Of a stretch of DNA of 16,760 nucleotides, positions 1 through 4,724 are shown one piece after another; position 1 is the stretch's first letter; every line of letters begins with the position of its first letter. The stretch comes from RGIG9115 sp045648165 (GTDB lineage Bacteria > Bacillota > Clostridia > UBA1381), in contig JAZRNL010000021.1 of NCBI GenBank assembly GCA_045648165.1, positions 1 to 16,760 of the forward strand, written 5' to 3'. Made by a program: the position numbers and the translations under genes. The notes under the pieces were generated by a model. The model ran no database searches. It worked only from the letters and a program-made list of their open reading frames with translations, and had not been told where the DNA came from.

Positions 1-15
1 CCTTAGACGGACATT

Positions 16-104
16 AAATTTATTGTGTTTTTATGTGGTGTTGCCCGAAGATGCCGAAGTGGGGGGATTAAGTGATATTCTATCTGCACATTTCAGCTCC
101 ACCA
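16..104 (+). repeat. 89-bp direct repeat, copy 1
   Basis: This stretch aligns without gaps to 1322-1410 with 5 mismatches in 89 positions. Weaker similarity continues leftward to base 1, so the repeat may begin outside the window. It ends in CAGCTCCACCA and is followed at once by a terminator hairpin, as in copy 2. Copy 2 can form an 8-bp stem between its 3' end and an internal G-rich run; two of the differences disrupt that stem here. Its function is unknown. It could be the 3' tail of a repeated cassette or a short transcribed RNA. Confidence 0.9.
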
Positions 105-107
105 ACG

Positions 108-137
108 AAAAACACGTCCGTCAGGATGTGTTTTTTT
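108..137 (+). terminator. rho-independent terminator after repeat copy 1
   Basis: A 12-bp stem (108-119 with 124-135, one G-T pair) closes a GTCA loop and runs into seven T. It would end a transcript coming from left of the window through repeat copy 1. A terminator in the same relative position follows copy 2 but has a different sequence. Confidence 0.8.
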
Positions 138-141
138 ATGC

Positions 142-170
142 TTGAAATTTTTGGAATAATATGATATAAT
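142..170 (+). promoter_or_regulatory. sigma-A type promoter upstream of toxin-like fragment
   Basis: The -35 box TTGAAA (142-147) and -10 box TATAAT (165-170) are separated by 17 bp. Transcription would start near 176-177, about 11 bases before the GTG at 188, leaving no room for a normal ribosome binding site. Confidence 0.65.
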
Positions 171-187
171 ATATACGATATATTTTT

Positions 188-673
188 GTGGGGGTATGGA
201 ATAATAAAGCTGATGCTTATAGACATTTTTTGTGGAACGCTAAAATGACTCGTAATAAAAATGTCGGATATTACAATTCCAGAAACATAGCGAACAGACA
301 TGAGTATGCAGCCATGATGGACAAGGATTGGATAGCAGGGGGTAGCGAAGGGTTTGATTATTTGAAAGATAATGCTGTAATAAAGGGTAAGATGAATCAG
401 GAAAATCTTATGGATTTATGGAATAATCAAGTAGGCAGAGAACTTGCTAACAATGCAGCTTTTAAGAATATGACCGAGGATGAATTATTTGATTTTGCAG
501 AAAAACATAATCTGTTAATAATTGATGCAAATAAAACGTATGATTTTTTGGGGATAACTGATTTTATTACGGATGCTTCAAATTATACTGTCGATGTGGA
601 ATGGAATCTCACGACAGGGAATGTGACAGTAAAAAAAGATGGTAAGGCTGTTCAATTAAAGATAGGGATTTGA
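188..673 (+). CDS. truncated polymorphic-toxin C-terminal domain (DUF6973-like)
   Basis: The 161-residue frame opens directly in what looks like a conserved domain: NKADAYRHFLWNAKMTR near residues 6-22, then RNIANRHE near residues 33-40. From memory this Asp-Ala-Tyr-Arg-His / Asn-x-His-Glu pattern matches DUF6973, a domain at the C-terminus of large secreted or wall-associated proteins, often treated as polymorphic toxins. No signal peptide or N-terminal delivery region is present, the frame has a stop at 167-169, and the GTG start lacks a Shine-Dalgarno site. It therefore looks like a displaced 3' cassette rather than a full gene, and it may not be translated efficiently. The next gene could be its immunity partner. 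Toxicity is inference; the domain match is recognition without a search. Confidence 0.55.
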   Translation: MGVWNNKADAYRHFLWNAKMTRNKNVGYYNSRNIANRHEYAAMMDKDWIAGGSEGFDYLKDNAVIKGKMNQENLMDLWNNQVGRELANNAAFKNMTEDELFDFAEKHNLLIIDANKTYDFLGITDFITDASNYTVDVEWNLTTGNVTVKKDGKAVQLKIGI

Positions 674-687
674 TAAAAATTTAATAT

Positions 688-716
688 TTGACATTTTCGT
701 CTTTATGTTGTACAAT
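688..716 (+). promoter_or_regulatory. strong sigma-A type promoter for 828-1238
   Basis: TTGACA (688-693) and TACAAT (711-716) are separated by exactly 17 bp, so five of six -10 bases and all -35 bases match consensus. Independent expression of the downstream gene fits an immunity gene that must be made whether or not the toxin fragment is. Confidence 0.7.
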
Positions 717-827
717 GTATGAGTAAAGTGGCTTATAACTAAATTGTTTGTACTGATTTAAATTATAATCTTAAATGTTCTAATTCAGTTGAATTTACTT
801 TTATATTTTGTTGTTGGGAGTTATGCT

Positions 828-1238
828 ATGAAAAAGATTTTAATAGTAATAGGGATAGTCTTATTATTCTTTTTAACGGCAGTATATTTGGTTTTTGATT
901 TCTTTTTTCCGAAAGCTGAGAAATTCGATTATCCTGATTATTCATCGGTAGAATCCATAACTATCTCAAGGAATAACGAAGCAGTCAGTTTAACTGGTGA
1001 GGATGCTGAAATTTTGTATGAGTATATCAGCAAAGTAAAGCCTACAAGATTGTCTAGCGTAGAGGATAGTCCGGGTTCAGTACCTTACTATACTATTATT
1101 ATAAAATCAGAGGATATTTCATATTTCGGACATGGATACATATATGAAAAATACGGAGTAACATACTTTGAACTTCCGTATGTGGGAATATATACTCTTG
1201 ACTCGAATGTTATGAGTTATATAAAAAAACAATATTAA
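828..1238 (+). CDS. small membrane-anchored protein, DUF5301-like, candidate immunity protein
   Basis: The ATG at 828 is preferred over an upstream in-frame start at 789 because GGGAG (816-820) lies 7 bases before it and a clean signal anchor follows. The 136-residue product has a Lys-rich start and a hydrophobic segment at about residues 4-25. The rest is a soluble, probably extracytoplasmic domain with PTRLSSVEDSP near residues 72-82 and a Tyr-rich C-terminal part containing ELPYVGIY. From memory these features resemble DUF5301, a family without an assigned role. Its position after a toxin-like fragment, own promoter and enclosure by direct repeats suggest an immunity or accessory role. A membrane location would suit protection against a toxin acting at the envelope, but this is inference. 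Confidence 0.6.
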   Translation: MKKILIVIGIVLLFFLTAVYLVFDFFFPKAEKFDYPDYSSVESITISRNNEAVSLTGEDAEILYEYISKVKPTRLSSVEDSPGSVPYYTIIIKSEDISYFGHGYIYEKYGVTYFELPYVGIYTLDSNVMSYIKKQY

Positions 1239-1321
1239 TCGAGTCGCTATCGAAGCACAACATCACGACAGTAAGATTACCGAAATGAATTGTCAGTCGC
1301 TCGACTACTAAGTCGAAGATA

Positions 1322-1410
1322 AAATTTATTGTGTTTTTGTGTGGTGTTGCCCGAAGATGGCGAAGTGGTGGGGTTAAGTGATATTCTATCTGCATATTTC
1401 AGCTCCACCA
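1322..1410 (+). repeat. 89-bp direct repeat, copy 2
   Basis: This copy is 84/89 identical to 16-104, in the same orientation and 1306 bp away. In it, TGGTGGGG (1366-1373) can pair with the terminal CTCCACCA (1403-1410) as an 8-bp stem with one G-T pair; in copy 1 two substitutions break this. A short GCC/GGC pairing just upstream is likewise lost in copy 1. The CAGCTCCACCA end recalls the 3' end of tmRNA, but no T-arm or other tmRNA part is present. Confidence 0.9.
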
Positions 1411-1412
1411 TG

Positions 1413-1452
1413 AAAAGAGATGATTTCACTGTGGGTAAAATCATCTCTTTTT
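1413..1452 (+). terminator. rho-independent terminator after repeat copy 2
   Basis: A perfect 14-bp stem (1413-1426 with 1438-1451) encloses an 11-base loop and ends in a T run. The stem begins with an A run, so it could also work on the minus strand. It would terminate transcripts of the upstream cassette. Confidence 0.8.
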
Positions 1453-1455
1453 CAG

Positions 1456-1550
1456 TGATATAAATCTCTTGCGAGATTTTTTTATATGTGCTAATGCACG
1501 CGATATGCCTGACGGCACGATATGTTGCTGCCGCAACAAGATTTATATCA
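1456..1550. repeat. palindromic multi-hairpin element
   Basis: A perfect 12-bp outer inverted repeat (TGATATAAATCT, 1456-1467, with 1539-1550) encloses four consecutive mini-hairpins: 1462-1468/1473-1479, 1488-1491/1496-1499, 1506-1509/1514-1517 and 1524-1528/1533-1537. Every loop is 4 bases. The first mini-hairpin overlaps the outer arm, so the two forms are alternatives. The layout resembles nested intergenic repeats or MITE-like elements; no transposase is nearby. Only one copy is in the window, so its repetitive nature is inferred. Confidence 0.65.
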
Positions 1551-1632
1551 TATCGCATAAACTAAGTAAGTATATTGCCAAGTTGTTACAGTCTGTATAT
1601 GATAAACACCATTAAATTATATGTATTAAAAA

Positions 1633-2382
1633 TTAGATTTTAGTATATTTATATATCTGTGTCATCACTGTGTTAGGCAAATCTATAAAATCATACACGG
1701 AGAAACAGTTAACTGGTTTTGTGTGCCTGAAAAGCATTAAATCATCAAGTTCAACCAAAATATTAAGATTTCCGAAATGCAGAATTGGCGGCTCCATTAG
1801 GGGATTTTTCTGGACTTCCTCAATTGCGTTTTTGATTTTGCAATACATATCGTGGAGCTCTTTGTTCTTAAGCATCAGTTGAGGGATTTCCGTGCTGCTT
1901 AGCATCATTTGGAAGTTTGTGAAAAATCTTATAAAGCCAAGTTCTTTAGCTTCAATGGGTTTTTCAAGAGTTTTCCATTCTTTTATGTTGAATCGGAAAT
2001 AATGTTCGTTTGAATCTTTGGGTATTTCGCGGATTGTGCTGCGTTTTATCCATTTTACAGATTCCACTTCTCCGTAATAATAAATACCTGCCCTATTTCT
2101 GAATAGTCTTTTTGACTGATATATTGCAACGTATTTAATGGGGAAGTCTGAATTTGTGATGTATTTATCTGGAATATGGTAAAATTTATTTTTAAGTGCA
2201 ATATCAAGTTGCGCTTCATCTCTTAACACACCAACAAGAGTGTCACGTTCTGTCCATTCCAGTGAAGCCTTATTTTCCGAAGGAGTTTGCGGAGCTATGG
2301 GGTGTGGAGCAGAAATAAAGGCTTTTTTGAAAAATGATTGTATGGCTCTGTATACCCGCCTGTTGTAAAATGCCCTACCCAT
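1633..2382 (-). CDS. hypothetical protein, 249 residues
   Basis: I do not recognise this family with confidence. The start is well supported: AAAGGAGG (2398-2391) lies 8 bases before the ATG, and a promoter sits upstream. The product begins with a basic stretch (about residues 1-24), then a Pro/Ser-rich linker, then a region from about residue 40 to 180 that reads as an alpha/beta domain with motifs such as IKYVAIYQSKRLF, GIYYYGEV and EHYFRFNIKEWKTLEKPI. A helical segment rich in Lys and Glu follows near 170-190. There is no signal peptide or membrane segment, so it is probably cytosolic. Several aromatic and basic clusters would suit nucleic-acid binding, but no catalytic motif can be named. 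It lies beside the repeat-rich accessory region and may belong to it. Confidence 0.75.
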   Translation of the reverse strand: MGRAFYNRRVYRAIQSFFKKAFISAPHPIAPQTPSENKASLEWTERDTLVGVLRDEAQLDIALKNKFYHIPDKYITNSDFPIKYVAIYQSKRLFRNRAGIYYYGEVESVKWIKRSTIREIPKDSNEHYFRFNIKEWKTLEKPIEAKELGFIRFFTNFQMMLSSTEIPQLMLKNKELHDMYCKIKNAIEEVQKNPLMEPPILHFGNLNILVELDDLMLFRHTKPVNCFSVYDFIDLPNTVMTQIYKYTKI

Positions 2383-2390
2383 AAGTTCCC

Positions 2391-2398
2391 CCTCCTTT
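2391..2398 (-). promoter_or_regulatory. strong ribosome binding site fixing the start at 2382
   Basis: Read on the minus strand this is AAAGGAGG, a near-perfect Shine-Dalgarno sequence 8 bases before the ATG. It is good evidence that the hypothetical gene is real and begins at 2382. Confidence 0.8.
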
Positions 2399-2413
2399 AC
2401 ATAATCTTAACTT

Positions 2414-2442
2414 ACAATAACATAAATTCTTCGTAATGTCAA
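2414..2442 (-). promoter_or_regulatory. promoter for the 249-residue hypothetical protein
   Basis: On the minus strand TTGACA (2442-2437) is followed after 17 bp by TATTGT (2419-2414). The predicted transcript starts about 20-25 bases upstream of the ATG and includes the strong ribosome binding site. Confidence 0.6.
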
Positions 2443-2493
2443 TAAATGTCGAAAAATAGGGTAAATATTTATGTTAATAATTTTAGGGGACGG

Positions 2494-2522
2494 TTGACAG
2501 GTTGGCATTTTTGTGTTAGAAT
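2494..2522 (+). promoter_or_regulatory. promoter for tRNA-Arg
   Basis: TTGACA (2494-2499), a 17-bp spacer and TAGAAT (2517-2522) place a transcription start near 2529, just before the mature tRNA 5' end. Confidence 0.7.
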
Positions 2523-2533
2523 ATGCATGTTAT

Positions 2534-2610
2534 GTGCCCGTAGCTCAGTTGGATAGAGTGTCAGACTCCGACTCTGAAGGCCGTGCGTTCGAATCGCATC
2601 GGGCATACCA
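2534..2610 (+). tRNA. tRNA-Arg (anticodon CCG)
   Basis: A full cloverleaf can be folded by eye. The acceptor stem is GTGCCCG (2534-2540) with CGGGCAT (2600-2606), one G-T pair at the end, then discriminator A and an encoded CCA (2608-2610). The D arm begins at 2543. The anticodon stem TCAGA/TCTGA (2561-2565, 2573-2577) holds the loop CTCCGAC, giving anticodon CCG at 2568-2570, which reads CGG (Arg). The T loop is TTCGAAT (2588-2594). The variable loop has 5 bases. It has its own promoter and a terminator downstream. Confidence 0.95.
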
Positions 2611-2643
2611 AAAAAAGGGATGTTTAAACCCTCCCTAAAAACA

Positions 2644-2670
2644 AAAAGGATCTCTAATCGAGGTCCTTTT
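2644..2670. terminator. bidirectional terminator between tRNA-Arg and membrane protein gene
   Basis: An 11-bp stem (2644-2654 with 2660-2670, one G-T pair) with a TAATC loop has an A run on its left arm and a T run on its right, so it can act on both strands. It lies between two convergent transcription units, 12 bases beyond the stop of the minus-strand gene. Confidence 0.8.
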
Positions 2671-2682
2671 CTGTTTGATAAC

Positions 2683-4566
2683 TTATTTTTGCTTATTTGT
2701 TTTATATAAAGTTTTGTTTCCTACGGAATATACCTTTTCAAGCTTGCTGAATGTTTCCGGTGATGTGGCATATTCTTCACATTCTCTTTCGCTTAAATAA
2801 ACATAATCTATTCCTTTGTTTTTGCAAAATTCCAAAAGTTCAATGTGTGTACCTGAATATGCAGCTTTTATTTCATCAGAACGGCTATAGAATTCGTCTG
2901 CAAATCCATGAAAGTATACGTATAAAGATGAGCCGATGTATATGTTACGTCCTGCAAGAGAAACAACCGGATTTAAATGAAAGTTCCCCGTAAGGAATAC
3001 AGCGTTGGAAGGAGTGTTTTTTCGGATATATTCAGCAATTTCAATATCTGCTTCTGAAAATGTTTCGTATTCACCTCCGCTAATATACTCCCTTATAATT
3101 GAAAGCGTACCCGAGAGGGTTCCTGATAAAATAATCAGAGCAGATAATAACCATTTTAATTTGAATACTTTTATTTTTGTCCAAATGAACATCAGCCAAT
3201 CACTTACCATTATAACCATAACCATATAAACTACGAAAAACAACTTGTTGTTGTCGTATTCGTTGGGTTGGAAGATGATAAATTCCGCAAGTATAAATAT
3301 TACTCCGCATGCAATTAAAAGCATTTTATTTTTCTTTGAAGCTTTAAAAATAGCAGGAATTGAAAAGAGCGCTGTTATACCCCAGTTTTTAATGTAGAAC
3401 CAGAAATAATTGTCGGTTTTGTTAACCCAGTTAAAGCCAAATCTCAAGAACGATTCGTTGTCGGAAGTCTGTCGAAAAGTCCAATAAAATAGTTGTGGCA
3501 GTGCAAGTGTGAGAGCAATAGTTCCGTATAAAATCCAATTAATCAAATATTCCTTTTTTTCGCTTTTATATGGAAAGCAGAGAAAAAACAATACTCCGCT
3601 TATTATTCCAAGCGATAGAAAGGAATGAGTGTGAATCATTGGCATAGCCCCGGCTATGAGACCTGTTATGACAAAGAATTTTCTTTCGCCGGATTCTAAA
3701 CTGTTAAGCAATAGCCATAAAGCGGGAAAAAGCATACACCAACCTGCCATTGTTGTTCTTTGTGGTATAATCATATCACATATAGGATTAACCCATCTAA
3801 GGTTGTAATCCGGGCAGTTGGTAGGTGTCCGATAGTATTCAGTGAATATGTTTGTGAAAGGCTCTGAACCGTTTAGAAAATACATAAAACCAAATCCGCC
3901 GCCAAGGAAAAATAAAATAGTCGAAAGAACAGAAGAGGATTTGTTTTTGGTTATTTTGTAAGCCAACATATAAAATCCTGTCACTAACAGAAGTGTTATA
4001 ACATAGCTTGGAATAAGGAGAGATAGCCTGAGCGAGGTACCGAACAGGTATAAGCTTGAGGATAACATATTTACAAAAAACGGGTAGTTTGTTTTATATC
4101 CATCAAGGAAAGGATAATTTGGCGGGAATTTTTTTTGCTCTGCTATACTCGATACAAATCCAAGATGCATTTGCAGGTCTCCATAGGTGGACTGACCGCT
4201 GGCAACGCCTCCATATGGATTAGGAGTGAGAATGTGATTTGTAAGCAGTATCCATATTATAAGAGAAATCGGAATAATAACAAAGCCAAATATTTTTATA
4301 TTTATCCCGCTATTTTCCGGTTGTGGTGTTATATTGGCTTTCTTTATAAAAAACAAAGGTATCAGTGAAATTATAATGAGTAATATATGGCTGAAAATCG
4401 TGAATCCAAACAGAAATGACGGCAAAATAATACAAAACATCATAATTATGTTTCCAAAAATTCCACCCATCCATAATTTAAAATAAATATCTTTGTTTGG
4501 GAAAACACTTTTACTATATAAAAAACCGATTGTTAAAAAAATTATATATAAAATAATTCCTGCCAT
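2683..4566 (-). CDS. polytopic membrane protein, probable GT-C type glycosyltransferase
   Basis: The 627-residue product has many hydrophobic segments (for example about residues 2-18, 34-56, 58-76, 92-111, 183-203, 212-230, 296-332), a long polar loop after the third or fourth segment, and a soluble C-terminal part of roughly 120 residues. The first large loop carries GDLQMH (Asp130 to His134) and FPPNYPF near 147-153, followed by a second YPF. An acidic residue in the first extracytoplasmic loop is typical of GT-C enzymes, which use polyprenyl-phosphate sugars outside the membrane. HTHSF at 312-316 may be another functional loop. The C-terminal segment (IAEYIRKNTPSNAVF and GIDYVYLSERE) resembles the tails of such enzymes. 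Donor and acceptor cannot be told. The start is supported by GGAGAG 7 bases upstream and a consensus promoter; it is transcribed alone. Confidence 0.7.
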   Translation of the reverse strand: MAGIILYIIFLTIGFLYSKSVFPNKDIYFKLWMGGIFGNIIMMFCIILPSFLFGFTIFSHILLIIISLIPLFFIKKANITPQPENSGINIKIFGFVIIPISLIIWILLTNHILTPNPYGGVASGQSTYGDLQMHLGFVSSIAEQKKFPPNYPFLDGYKTNYPFFVNMLSSSLYLFGTSLRLSLLIPSYVITLLLVTGFYMLAYKITKNKSSSVLSTILFFLGGGFGFMYFLNGSEPFTNIFTEYYRTPTNCPDYNLRWVNPICDMIIPQRTTMAGWCMLFPALWLLLNSLESGERKFFVITGLIAGAMPMIHTHSFLSLGIISGVLFFLCFPYKSEKKEYLINWILYGTIALTLALPQLFYWTFRQTSDNESFLRFGFNWVNKTDNYFWFYIKNWGITALFSIPAIFKASKKNKMLLIACGVIFILAEFIIFQPNEYDNNKLFFVVYMVMVIMVSDWLMFIWTKIKVFKLKWLLSALIILSGTLSGTLSIIREYISGGEYETFSEADIEIAEYIRKNTPSNAVFLTGNFHLNPVVSLAGRNIYIGSSLYVYFHGFADEFYSRSDEIKAAYSGTHIELLEFCKNKGIDYVYLSERECEEYATSPETFSKLEKVYSVGNKTLYKTNKQK

Positions 4567-4598
4567 AATATTCTCTCCAAAATTTAGTCTATATACGG

Positions 4599-4627
4599 AT
4601 TATAACTCAAAGGTTAAAATGTGTCAA
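4599..4627 (-). promoter_or_regulatory. promoter for the GT-C-like membrane protein
   Basis: On the minus strand TTGACA (4627-4622), 17 bp and TATAAT (4604-4599) form a perfect consensus promoter, about 30 bases before the start codon. It is divergent from the promoter at 4653-4681; the two -35 boxes are about 25 bp apart. Confidence 0.8.
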
Positions 4628-4652
4628 GGTAAAATAAATAGATGTATAGCTA

Positions 4653-4681
4653 TTGCAAAACCATCTGACTTGTGTTAGAAT
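4653..4681 (+). promoter_or_regulatory. promoter for the Tet(M)-like/Rae1 fusion gene
   Basis: TTGCAA (4653-4658) and TAGAAT (4676-4681) are 17 bp apart. Transcription would begin near 4688, leaving a leader of only about 37 bases. That is too short for the leader-peptide attenuator found upstream of classical tet(M). Confidence 0.65.
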
Positions 4682-4724
4682 AATATCGAATTTGCTTTAT
4701 TTTGATTGAAACGGAAGAAATTAA

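Larger units (their letters stand above)
1239..1632. other. gene-free repeat-rich intergenic region
   Basis: I see no credible coding sequence in these 394 bases. They hold repeat copy 2 (1322-1410), a strong terminator (1413-1452) and a 95-bp multi-hairpin palindrome (1456-1550). Bases 1239-1321 and 1551-1632 show no feature I can name. Short frames here overlap the repeats and have no ribosome binding site. Confidence 0.7.

Noticed and set aside
1322..1410. Repeat end CAGCTCCACCA as the 3' end of a tmRNA or tRNA gene
   Set aside because: No T-loop, matching 5' acceptor strand or tag-peptide frame lies upstream, so a tmRNA or tRNA cannot be folded.
1277..1558. Minus-strand frame of 93 residues across the repeats
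   Set aside because: It runs through the direct repeat, terminator and palindrome, lacks a ribosome binding site and has no recognisable protein features.
2534..2610. tRNA-Arg as the attachment site of the accessory region at 1-2400
   Set aside because: I find no second copy of the tRNA 3' end elsewhere in the window, no integrase gene, and the tRNA 3' end points away from the accessory genes.
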